NCBI GenBank assembly: GCA_022414725.1
Contig: CM039467.1
Coordinates: 14,064,658-14,128,657, forward strand
DNA: 64,000 bases
Source: Microglena sp. YARC
Lineage: Eukaryota > Chlorophyta > Chlorophyceae > Chlamydomonadales > Chlamydomonadaceae
Reading direction: 5' to 3'
The translations under genes and the position numbers were made by a program. Below the pieces are notes generated by a model that worked only from the letters and a program-made list of their open reading frames with translations, did not search any database and was not told the origin of the DNA. How positions within the stretch are numbered: the first letter of the stretch is position 1; each line of letters begins with the position of its first letter. Of this stretch, positions 54,501 through 64,000 are shown piece after piece.

Positions 54501-57500
54501 ATGGGGGATGAGCTCCAACGCGCCTCACAAGATCGGGCCCAAGCCACAATGGCTGTTGAGAGGCTGTCCAGGTGCGCTTCGTGTTGGTAGGCTATTGCTT
54601 AGTATAAGTATATTAGTGTACAATTATATTAGTGTATTAGTATAAACTTATATAAGCATATTAGTATACAATTATATTAGTGTATTAGTATAAACCTATA
54701 TAAGTATATTAGTATACAACTATATTAGTGTATTAGTATAAACTTATATAAGTATATTAGTATACAACTATATTAGTGTATTAGTATAAACTTATATAAG
54801 TATATTAGTATACAACTATATTAGTGTATTATATAAACTTATATAACATATTAGTATACAATTTATATTAGTGTATTAGTATAAACTTATATAAGCATAT
54901 TAGTATACAATTATATTAGTGTATTAGTATAAACTTATATAAGCATATTAGTATACAATTATATTAGTGTATTAGTATAAACTTATATAAGTATATTAGT
55001 ATACAACTATATTAGTGTATTAGTATAAACTTATATAAGCATATTAGTATGAATCGTGAGTTGAGGGAGCAGATAGCAATGATGGGGGATGAGCTCCAAC
55101 ACGCTTCACAAGATCGGGCCCAAGCCACAATGGCTGTTGAGAGACTATCCAAGCGAGCTTCATGTTGGTAGGCTATTGCATAGTCTTAGTAGATTAGTAT
55201 ATAATTATATTTGTATGCTATTAGGGTAGCCCGTGTGGCGTTGGTCTCCCCTCACCCCTACCACACACCCAGCTCCTGGGTCCTGGTCTGGGTTACAGAA
55301 CGGGTTACACACTTGTATGTACCCCCTCCCCCACCCCACCCCACCCCCACCCCACCCTACCCCACCCTACCCCACCCACCACCACCACACACACACACAC
55401 AAACACACGCAGACCCTACGAACACCCAGACCCACACACACCCGCCCACAGTCAGCAGTACCAGACCCCTTATTGAACTGTCCCCCAGGCGATTTCAACT
55501 GTACCCCCAATAGTAACCCTCAACTGTAACCCCAATTGTACCGCCCATTTTCAACTGTAAAACCCAACTGTAACCCCATTTCCAACTGTACCCTCAACTG
55601 TACCCCCAATTGTACCCCCATTTTCAAACGTACCCCAACTGTACCCCAACTGTACCCCCATTTTCAACAGTACCCCCAACTGTACCCCCAACTGTACCCC
55701 CCATTTTCAACAGTACCCCCAACTGTACCCCCAACTGTACCCCCATTTTCAACTGTACCCCCAACTGTACCCCAAATTGCACCCCCAATTGTACCCCCAT
55801 TTTCAACTGTACCCCCAACTGTACCCTCAACTGTACCCCCATTTTCAACTGTACCTTCAACTGTACACTCAACTGTACCCCCATTTTCAATTGTACCTCC
55901 AGCTGCTGCCCCAAACTGTACCCCCATTTTCAGCTGTACCCCCAGGCAATTTCAAGAGGGCATCACCATGTTGGCCGAGGAGAGCCAGAGGGCAGTTGAG
56001 GAAGCCAATGGAGCTCCCCCCCCCCCCAACCCCTCCAACCCCCAAACACTCACAAACACACGCCCACACACATACTCAGTAGGCAACACCAGACCCCATT
56101 TTGAACTGCACCCCTGATACTGTCTGCCTCAGCAATTTCAAGAGGGCACCACCATGTTGGTCGAGGAGAGCCGGAGGGCAGTTGAGGAAGCCAATGGAGC
56201 TCCCCCCCCCCCCAACCCCCCAACCCCCAAACACTCACACACACACGCCCACACACATACTCAGTAGGCAACACCAGACCCCATTTTGAACTGCACCCCT
56301 GATACTGTCTGCCTCAGGCAATTTCAAGAGGGCACCACCATGTTGGTTCGAGGAGAGCCGGGAGGGGCAGTTGAGGAAGCCAATGCAGCCCCCCCCCCCC
56401 ACCCCACCCACCCCACCCCACCCACCCACACACCCACCACACACACACACACTGACACACACACACCATCGTAGGCAGCCCCATATTGAACTGTACCCCC
56501 AGTGATTTCAACTTTTACCCCCAACTGTGCCCCCCATTTTTCAACTGCACCCCAGGCAATTTCAAGAGGGCACCACCATGTTGGCTGCAGAGAGCCGGAG
56601 GCGGTTAGGAAGCCAATGGAGCTCCCCCCCCACACACACACCCACACACCCACACACCCACACACACACCCACACACCCATAGTAGGTAGCCCCATATTG
56701 AATTGTACCCCCATTTTCAACTGTAACCCCTCAACTGTTACCCCCCATTTTTAACTGTACTCCTAGGCCAATTTTAAGAAGGCACCGCCATGTGGCTGAA
56801 AGAGAGCCGAAGGGCGTTGAGGAAGCCAATGCAGCCCTCCCCCCCCCCCCCCCCCCCCCCCCCCTCCCCCCCCCAAAGACACACACACGCCCACACACAT
56901 ACTCAGTATGCAATACCAGACCCCATTTTGAATTGCACCCCCTGATACTGTCTTCCCCAGGCAATTTCAAGAGGGAACCACCATGTTGGCCGAGGAGAGC
57001 CGAAGGGCGGTTGAGGAAGCCAATGGAGCTTTCAGGGCTGAGAGTCATCGACGCCAGCAACAGCATCTTTCAGACTTGTCCATCCTAAATAGGGAGGTGG
57101 ACGCATACAGGCAGGAGGTGAGGGGATGCAGTGGTTTTATTTGTATCTTTTCCAAACCTAAACACACACGCACAATCATACACACACACACAATCATACA
57201 CAACACACCACACACACACACACACACACACACAAAGGCGAACGCAAGTGCAATGCATACCCAATACCCAGCAGCAGCATCTTTCAGACTTGTCCATCCT
57301 TAATAGGGAGGTGGACGCACACAGGCAGGAGGTGAGGGGATGCAGTGGTTTTAATTGTATCTATTCCAAACCTAAACACGCACACACACACATACACAAG
57401 CACTAACACAAGCATAAACACAAACACAAGCACATACAAAAGCACAAGCACAAACACAAGCACAAACACAAGCACAAGCACAAGCACAATCACAAACCCT

Positions 57501-60500
57501 TCCATTTCAGGCAAGTGCAGCAGGCTCTCAGCTGGGCAGTCAAACATAAACACAAACACAAGCACTAACACAAACACAAGCACAAACACAAACACAAGCA
57601 CTAACACAAACACAAGCACTAACACAAACATAAAAAAGCCTTTACCTTGCAGGCAAGTGCAGCAGGCTGCCAGCTAGGCAGTCAAACATAAACACAAAAA
57701 CAAGCGCAAACACACCCAAACACACTTCAAGCATAAACACAAACACAAACATAACCAGTTCCAAGTGCAGCAGGCTGTCAGCTCCACTCAGATGTCCAAA
57801 GCCTGAACGCACGCCTTCAATCCGAGGAAGCGCAACTGGATGCCTTGTGCAACGAATCCTCCAACGGTTCTAACGCTGAAGCTGCTCAGCTGGCTGGCAG
57901 TCAAGATAAACACACACACAAACACAAGCCACAAGCCACAAATGCGAACAACAACCCCTTCCCATTGCAGGCCAGTGCAGCAGGCTGTCAGCTCCACTCA
58001 GATGTCCAGAGCCTGAACGCACGCCTCTAATCTGAGGAAGCGCAACTCGATGCCATGTGAAAGGATTCCTCGACAGTTGCTAATACCAAAGCTGCTCAGA
58101 TGGGCAGTCAAACATAAACACACACACACATCCACAAGCACAAACACGGGCAAAAATAAAAATACAAGCACAAACACAAACATAACCCCTTCCATTGCAG
58201 GCAAGTGCTGCAGGCTCTCATCTGGGCAGTCAAACATAAACACAAGCACAAACACAAACACTAACACAAAAACAAGCACTAACACAAACATAAAAAAGCC
58301 TTTACATTGCAGGCAAGTGCTGCAGGCTGCCAGCTGCAGTCCAAACATAAACACAAAGCACAAACACAAGCACTAACACAAACACAAGCACAAACACAAG
58401 CCACTAACACAAACACAAGCAATAAACACAAACATAAAAAAAGCCTTTACCTTGCAGGCAAGTGCAGCAGGCTGCCACTGGGCAGTTGAAACATAAACAC
58501 AAAAACACCAAGCGCAAAACACACCCAAAACACACTTCAAGGTTAAACACAAACACAAACATAACCCGTTCCAGTGCAGGCCAGTGCAGCAAGCTCTAGC
58601 CTCTTTCAGTGATATCCGTTGGTCTAGTGGTAGACTGAGTCACTTTCAGAATGAAGAGTCGGGGGTTCGACTCCCCCTTCGGTCGCTCTTGGCGTTGCAG
58701 GTCGTTGTCAACCGCGATGGTAGCTTGTCCAGTTGAGTAGGAGAACCGCTCCCCCACCCGCGATACGACGGGCTCCCTTAACAACCACGCGCCCATCAGC
58801 GCTTATCATTACCTTATTGCAGCAGGCTCTCAGCTCCACCTCAGCTGTCCAAAGCCTCAACGCACGCTCGTTCAAATCCTTCCGAGGGAACGGCCAACTG
58901 GATGCCTTGCGCAACGAATCCTCAACGGGTTCTAACGCTGAAGCTGCTCAGCTGGGCAGTCAAGATAAACACAGACGCAAACACAAACACAAACAACGCG
59001 AAGAAAACACAAACACAAACACAAAGCACAAATACATGCACAAAACACAAACATAAACACAAGCACAAATACAATCAAAAAAGACAAACATAAAACCCAT
59101 TACCAGTTGCAGGCCAGTGCAGCAGGCTCTCAGCTCCACTCAGCCGTCCAAAGCCTCAACGCACGCCTTCAATCCGAGGAAGCGGCAACTGGATGCCATT
59201 GCGCAACGAATCCTCAACGGGTTCTAACGCTGAAGCTGCTCAGCTGGGCAGTCAAGATAAACACAGACGCAAACACAAACACAAACACAAGCACAAATAC
59301 ATGCACAAACACAAACATAAACACAAGCACAAATACAATCAAAAAGACAAACATAACCCATTCCATTGCAGGCCAGTGCAGCAGGCTCTCAGCTCCACTC
59401 AGCCGTTTTTCCAAAAGCCTCAAACGTCACGCCTTCAATCCGAGGAAGCGCAACTGGATGCCCTAACCTGCCCGCAACGAATCCTCAACGGGGTTCTAAC
59501 GCTAAGCTCAGGCCAAGATCAAAATACATGCACAAACAAAACATAAAAACACAAGCACAAATACAATGACAAACATAACCCATTTCCATTCAAGCAGGCT
59601 CTCAACTCAGCCTTCCAAACCTCCAACGCACTTAGCAACCCAAAGCGCAACTGGACCTTGCGCAACGAAATCCTCAACGGGTTCTAACGCTGAAGCTGCT
59701 CAGCTGGGCAGTCAAGATAAACACAGACGCAAACACAAACACAAACACAAACACAAATACATGCACAAACACAAACATAAACACAAGCACAAATACAATC
59801 AAAAAGACAAACATAACCCATTCCATTGCAGGCCAGTGCAGCAGGCTCTCAGCCTCCACTCAGGCCGTCCAAACCCCTCAACGCACGCCTTCAATCTGAT
59901 AAAGCGCAACTGGATGCCTTGCGCAACGAAGGACCTCCTCAACTCTAAACGCTGAAGCTGCCCTCCAGCTGGGCCAAGATATTACGTTCATAAACACAGC
60001 AACGCATAAGTAATCACGGCTGGCTCTCAGCACGTCAAAAACACGCAAGCGAATCTTGCAACGAAAAACGCAAGCTGCTCAGCTGCAAAAAATAAACACA
60101 GACGCACAAATACATGCACAAACACAAACATAAACACAAGCACAAATACAATCAAAAAGACAAACATAACCCATTCCATTGCAGCCACAAGGCTCTCAGC
60201 TCCACTCAGCCGTCTCAAAGCCTCAAACTGTGGGCACCGCCTTCAATCCGAGAAGCGCAACTGGATGCCTTTGCGCCAACTGAATCCCTCAAAATAAACA
60301 AGCTGCTCAGCTGGGTGCAGCTCAGCGGAGCCTGGGCACGTCACCAAAACACGCTGAAGAACGCAGTCAAGATAAACACACAACACAAACACAAGCACAA
60401 ATACATGCACAAACACAAACATAAACACAAGCACAAATACAATCAAAAAGACAAACATAACCCATTCCATTGCAGCCAGTGCAGCAGAGCTCTCAGCCTC

Positions 60501-63500
60501 CACTCAGCCGTCCAAAGCCTCAACGCACGCCTTCAATCCGAGGAAGCCGCAAACTGGGATTGCCCTTGCCGCAACGAATCCTCAACGGTTCTAACGCTGA
60601 AGCTGCTCAGCTGGGCAGTCAAGGATAAACACAGTTACGCAAACACAAACACAAACACAAACACAAAGCACAAAATACAATGCACAAACACAAACATAAA
60701 CACCTCCCAAGCACAAATACAATCAAAAAAGACAAAACATAACCCATTCCATTGCAGGCCAGTGCAGTCAGGCTCGTCAGCTCCACTTCAGCCGTCCTAA
60801 AAGCCAATCCAAATACGCACGTACGCCTTCGGTGGTGAAATAGCGCCCTGAAAAAGAGCAAGCCGCAACTGGATGCACTGCGCAAACCAACAAACACAAA
60901 CCACAAAGACATGCCGCCAACGAATCCTCAAGGCGGGCAACAACCTTCTAAACGCTGAAGGCTGCTCAGGCTGGCAGTCAAGCTAATAAACCACAGATCT
61001 CGCAAACACAAACACAAACACAAGCAACAAATACATGCGAAACGCACGGAAACAAGAGCACACAACACAAACATCGAGCCAACGACAAAACACAAGCACA
61101 AATACAATCAAAAAGACAAACATAACCCATTCCATTGCAGCCAGTGCAGCAGGCTCTCAGCTTCCACTCAAGCCGTCCAAAGCCTCACACAGCACGCCTT
61201 CGCGCACTATCATCGAGGAAGCGCGAAGCTCTCACTGGATGCCTTAAAAGCGCAACGAATCCTCAGACATAGGGCATATACACAAAACCCAACCTTCCTA
61301 ACGCTACTGAATTCAACGTCGCCAATCATCGTATGCAGTCAAGATGACGCAAACACACAACAACAAACACACAACAAATACATGCACAAACACAAACATA
61401 AACACAAGCACAATAACAATCAAAAAGACAAACTAAACCCATTCCACTAGTGCTCTCAAGCCTCAAACGCACGTCAATAGGGCTCAAAGCTGCCAATAAC
61501 TGCCGCAACGAAATGCCGCCCGACGGTAGACTAATGCCAAGCTGCTCAGCTGGGCAGCCTGCGACCAACATTGGAGAGCTTCAGAACATGCTGAACGGAT
61601 CGGCAGCAACTTCAGAATGAGCAGGCGATGCGTAAAAAAAAAAAAAAAAAATGATTCCCAATCGTTTGATTTTAATTTGAAGAATATAGAGCACCAAATG
61701 ATGGAAGCGCAAGAGTCTGTGGTGAAGAGGACTGTGGGTTTGATGGAGGGCAAGGCGCAACAGTTTATGAAATTGATCAGCGACCTTGAGGGCTTGCACT
61801 TCAGATCGAGATGAGGAGACACGGATTAAGCAGGTGGGTCCTCCCCCCGAATACTATATATATATATATATGTATATATAGTATATGTATTATTGGTATG
61901 ATGGAGGCAAGGCTCAGCAGTTTATGAAATTGATCAGTGACCTTGAGGGCTTGACTTCAGATCGGGATGAGGAGACGTGGGTGGCAGGTAGGTTCTCCCC
62001 CCAAGATCGTATATCTATACATATATAAAAAAACATACATACATACACATATATTAAAATACATAAAAAAACAAACATATATATATATATATATATATAT
62101 ATGGTAGACGATACAGTGTATCATTGACGGACCACCGGACTGATGGAGGGCAAGGCACATGTAGTTTTATGAAACTGATCAGTGACCTTGAGGCTTGACA
62201 TCAGATCGGATGAGGAGACCGCGGGTGGCAGTAGGTCCCTCCCCCCGAGATTGTATATTTATACGTATACAAATTACAACACATATGTATATATATTATG
62301 GGAGATACAATATCTACATATATTATAACACATATGTATCTATATATGTTATATGGGAGATACAGTATCATTGCCGGACCACGGGTCTGTTGGAGGCCAA
62401 GGCGCAGCAGTTTATAATATTGACCAGTGAAATTGAGGGCTTGACTGCACATCGGCATGATGGGATGCAGGTGATAGGTAGGTCCTACCCCCAAAGTCGT
62501 ATATTGCTTGTTTGCCAGAATAAGCACGTGATATTATATATGGTATGCCATTTTATACATTACCGTATATAAAATAATATGTGATATTATATACAGTATG
62601 CCTATTTGGCCTACTTAAGCCTATTTGGTCTACAGTAGCCTATTTGGCCTACTTTAGCCTATTTAGCCTATTTGGTCTACTGTAAGCCCTATTTGGTCTA
62701 CTGTAAGGCCTATTTAGCCTTACTTTAGTCTATTTGGTATCTACTGTAGCCTATTTAGCCTACTTTAGCCTATTTGGTCTAACTGTAGCCTATTTACCGC
62801 TACTTTAGGAGGCTAATTTGTTCTACTGTAGCCTAATTTAGCCACTACTTTAGATAGGCCTATTTGGTCTACTGTAGCCTATTTAGCCTACTTTAGCCTA
62901 TTTGGTCTACTGTAGCCTATTTAGCCTACTTTAGCCTATTTGGTCTACTGTAGCCTATTTAGCCTACTTTAGTCTATTTGGTCTACTGTAACCTATTTAG
63001 CCTACTTTAGTCTATTTGGGGTCTACTTGTACGCCTATTTAGGCCTACTTTAGCCTATTTGTCTACTGTAGCCCATTGGCCTACTTTAGTCTATTTGGTC
63101 TACTGTAGCCTATTTGGCCTACTTTAGTCTATTTGGTCTACTGTAGCCTATTTAGCCTACCCTTGGACTGCAACATACAAACATAAAGTATGCCATTTTA
63201 TATATTGTATACAGTAATATGTGATATTATATGCGGTCTGTCATTTTCAGTAACTGCCATACTTCTACTTTGTACCTTTGTGTACGCACAGTTTGATAAG
63301 TGAAAGCCTGCCTCATATTGCTAGTGTTATGATGTGGGCTTATCTTGGGCCAACAAGGGAAGATGTTCTGCAATTGGACTGAACCCCTTCCACCCAATCA
63401 CCCACACCCACACCCATACCCACACCTACACCCTCACCCCCACCCACACGCTCACCCCTCGCCCTCCACCTTCAACCCTCACCCACAACCTCAACCTCGC

Positions 63501-64000
63501 CTTCACCTTCACATTCACCCTCACCCTCGCCCTCTACCCTCGCCCTCGCCCTCATCCACCCCCACCCCCCTCCCGCCCCCTCCCCCCCCACCCATCCGCC
63601 CCCTCCTATACCCCACCCATCCACCCCCTCCCACAACTTCCACCCCCCACCCACCCACCACCCTCACCGCTCCCCAGCCCCTCACACCCCCCCACCCTCA
63701 CACCCTCACACCCTCCCCCCCATCCTCCCCCCCCCACCATTTCCCTCCCCCCCCGCCCCCACCCATCTAGGCGAGCAGCAGATGACAGCAGTGGTTAGGA
63801 CCAATGCAGGATGATATGCTATTGGACTGAAACCCTCCCACCCACTCACTCGCACCCACCTTCACACCCTCACCAACACCAACACCACCTATGTAGGAGA
63901 GCAGCAGATGACAGCAGTGGTGAGGACCAATGGCAGGACGATGTCATACAATTTGACTGAAACCCCTCCCACCCCCCACTCACCCGCACACACCTTCACA
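47351..64000 (+). CDS. long coiled-coil protein gene, unidentified, 3'-truncated by window
   Basis: Fragments read in order on the + strand give heptad-rich, Gln/Ala/Glu-rich sequence. A Pro-rich N-terminus may lie at 47351. Then come LALSQQ..QQGRQQA, MEERL, LEQRLNSTERMSSE (48660-48820); VSRAFDVQNQRVGAIG and following (54249-54571); QFQEGTTMLAEESRRAVEEA (56961-57117); ASAAG.QLHS.VQSLNARLQ, LDALRNESSTGSNAEAAQLG (57.5-61.5 kb); and HQMMEAQESVVKRTVGLMEG, KAQQFMKLISDLEGL (61690-61815). The two firm exons join in phase 2 and then phase 0. Function unknown: a structural or tethering coiled coil is likely from composition alone. Confidence 0.55.
47540..48620 (+). repeat. TG-rich repeat with copied exon edge
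   Basis: GTGTCAGTGTTCATGTGCAT plus GCGTGTGTGTTTGTGTG units. Within them TTGAACTTGGTTACAGGCGG plus ATCGCATGCATTCTT recurs at about 48012, 48233, 48405 and 48571, that is, an acceptor followed by about 20 bases. Confidence 0.8.
48590..48820 (+). CDS. coiled-coil gene, early exon region
   Basis: After GGGTTACAG: CGCATGCATTCTTCGATGGC, then CATGCCCAGGCCCAGGTGAA and coding-like QVNQSAQ, MEPLNLALSQQ, EERLVFLEQRLNSTERMSSE, donor GTGAG|GTGGGT. Single-base excesses (CAGGATGG versus CAGATGG in the next copy) break the frame, so the exact exon cannot be fixed. Confidence 0.4.
49010..50465 (+). repeat. G-rich array with about seven copies of an exon 3' edge
   Basis: GGAGCAGAGGCTGAACTCTA plus CTGAGAGGATG(A)GCAGTGAGGTGG recurs near 49150, 49310, 49498, 49643, 50160, with more diverged GGGGGAGAGG copies near 49880 and 50410. 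The spacer is GGGTTGGTGAATTGGGTGGG-type sequence. Confidence 0.85.
50955..52092 (+). repeat. four upstream copies of exon 54249 5' edge
   Basis: TCAGCCGTGCCTTCGACGTC plus CAGAACCAGAGAGTTGGC-type sequence, then TGCCCTTCAA and AACTGTGCTTAAATGCT, at about 50960, 51276, 51687 and 52008. Confidence 0.85.
51037..51592 (+). repeat. two long, nearly pure C tracts
   Basis: 51037-51222 and 51361-51592 are about 95% C with scattered A, T or G, separated by a copy of the exon-54249 edge (about 51270-51360). Another C-rich run lies at 51769-51797. Confidence 0.88.
52240..54240 (+). repeat. 2-kb CCCCAAACCAA array
   Basis: Irregular 11-base CCCCAAACCAA / CCTCAACCCAA units right up to the acceptor of exon 54249. 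It produces the large Asn/Pro/Thr/Gln open frames, which are not genes. Confidence 0.92.
54249..54571 (+). CDS. coiled-coil gene, firm exon
   Basis: 323 open bases from CCAACAG to CCAG|GTGCGC (phase 2): VSRAFDVQNQRVGAIGSDLT, LRLRNEGAMANNNQLQNQVM, GADLRNQDQKITTITAQLGD, then RMNTELRGQIAMMGDEL and QATMAVERLS. Heptad pattern throughout. Confidence 0.72.
54600..55040 (+). repeat. A/T-rich ~48-bp tandem repeat
   Basis: TATATAAGTATATTAGTATA plus CAACTATATTAGTGTATTAG in about eight to nine units. Confidence 0.88.
55045..55170 (+). repeat. copy of exon 54249 3' edge
   Basis: ATGAATCGTGAGTTGAGGGA to GTTGAGAGACTATCCAAG repeats the last 105 or so bases of the exon, but the donor is changed (AAGCGAGC in place of AGGTGCGC). 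Confidence 0.8.
55480..56960 (+). repeat. C-rich array with five copies of exon 56961 5' edge
   Basis: ACTGTACCCCCAACTGTACC and CCCATTTTCAACTGTACC units, then CAATTTCAAGAGGGCACCAC plus CATGTTGG and GAGGAAGCCAATG copies at about 55946, 56132, 56318, 56561 and 56769. Confidence 0.87.
56961..57117 (+). CDS. coiled-coil gene, firm exon
   Basis: 157 bases, CCCCAG to CAGGAG|GTGAGG. The first base completes the Arg codon left by 54571. Reads QFQEGTTMLAEESRRAVEEA, NGAFRAESHRRQQQHLSDLS, ILNREVDAYRQE. A copy of its 3' edge with donor is at 57268-57332. Confidence 0.72.
57510..61560 (+). repeat. tandem array of exon-like units (coiled coil) with CA-rich spacers
   Basis: At least a dozen units of about 200-240 bp. 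Each has ATAAACACAAACACAAGCAC-type spacer, an acceptor (CCATTCCATTGCAG), then up to 142 coding-like bases: ASAAGSQLHSAVQSLNARLQ, SEEAQLDALRNESSTGSNAE, AAQLGSQ. Early units have only the start or the end; units after about 59400 carry many small indels. Confidence 0.88.
58608..58800 (+). mobile_element. tRNA-derived SINE, copy C
   Basis: A box TGGTCTAGTGGTAGA, T-arm GGGGGTTCGACTCCCCC, then TTGTCAACCGCGATGG, AGCTTGTCCAG and ACGACGGGCTCCCTTAA, inserted within the exon array. The tRNA part does not fold a proper acceptor stem. Confidence 0.72.
61687..61830 (+). CDS. coiled-coil gene, probable exon
   Basis: After a TTTGAAG-type acceptor: NIEHQMMEAQESVVKRTVGL, MEGKAQQFMKLISDLEGL, then a 2-base excess (TTGCACTTCAG versus TTGACTTCAG in copies) before SDRDEET. 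Donor near 61830 (GCAG|GTGGGT). Confidence 0.5.
61885..62485 (+). repeat. three copies of exon 61687 3' edge with TA-rich spacers
   Basis: GATGGAGG(G)CAAGG(C)(G/T)C(A) to GAGGAGACNNNGGTGGCAGG(T) at about 61900-61992, 62143-62232 and 62388-62478, separated by ATATATATGTATATATAG stretches. Confidence 0.82.
62590..63165 (+). repeat. TATTTAGCCTACTTTAG minisatellite
   Basis: Alternating TATTT(A/G)GCCTACTTTAGCC and TATTTGGTCTACTGTAGCC units, about 38 bp per pair, near 15 pairs. Confidence 0.9.
63385..64000 (+). repeat. C-rich stretch with copied exon start
   Basis: CACCCACACCC and CCCTCACCC-type repeats, then TCTAGGCGAGCAGCAGATGA plus CAGCAGTGG(T)T(A/G)AGGACCAATG at 63766, and again at 63893 with TGTAGGAGAGC. 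Probably the next exon's 5' edge and its duplicate. Confidence 0.7.

Noticed and set aside
58608..58690. Functional tRNA gene
   Set aside because: The A box and T arm are good, but acceptor and anticodon stems do not pair, and a SINE body follows that recurs elsewhere.

Overview
The window is nuclear DNA from a eukaryote, most likely a repeat-rich green alga. Three lines of evidence point there: a spliced gene for a SufE-quinolinate synthase fusion (the plastid NAD-synthesis enzyme of the green lineage), a golgin-84-like tail-anchored Golgi protein, and Copia-type, RNase H-bearing LINE, SINE and hAT-like elements. A large-genome prasinophyte would fit, but I cannot name the species. All three host genes lie on the + strand and have very large introns built mostly from simple and tandem repeats. 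Most long open frames in the window (poly-Pro, poly-Gly, Asn-Pro, His-Thr) are translations of those repeats, not genes.

Layout. 1-7404: the 3' part of a golgin-84-like coiled-coil gene, six exons with consistent phases, ending in a C-terminal membrane anchor. 7405-9291: tandem repeats, including a 99-bp satellite. 9297-19811: a Copia-type LTR element whose 5' LTR is split by a 5.9-kb degenerate LINE (9349-15207). 21138-36022: the SufE-NadA quinolinate synthase gene, ten exons, about 679 aa, every junction in phase. 36023-40811: foldback elements, a SINE copy, a dispersed repeat, a CCCTAC-rich array and a 774-bp hAT-like element. 40812-46049: a second copy of the Copia family with its own target duplication. 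46055-64000: upstream sequence, then a long coiled-coil gene of unknown identity that runs off the right edge.

Two patterns run through all three host genes. First, exon edges are repeatedly copied into the neighbouring intron, splice site included; every host gene has several such arrays, from one decoy to more than a dozen. Second, many introns are compositionally polar: G/T-rich simple repeats follow the donor and C/A-rich repeats precede the acceptor, so the two halves of one intron could pair in RNA.

The two Copia copies share a gag/protease-like frame ending in an unrecognised C-terminal region and lack reverse transcriptase. They look like an amplified non-autonomous family rather than two chance deletions. 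Both are broken, by different lesions.

Limits: everything was read by eye. Exon calls in the first two genes rest on phase continuity and family similarity. In the third gene only two exons are firm, and scattered single-base indels there suggest consensus errors, decay, or both.
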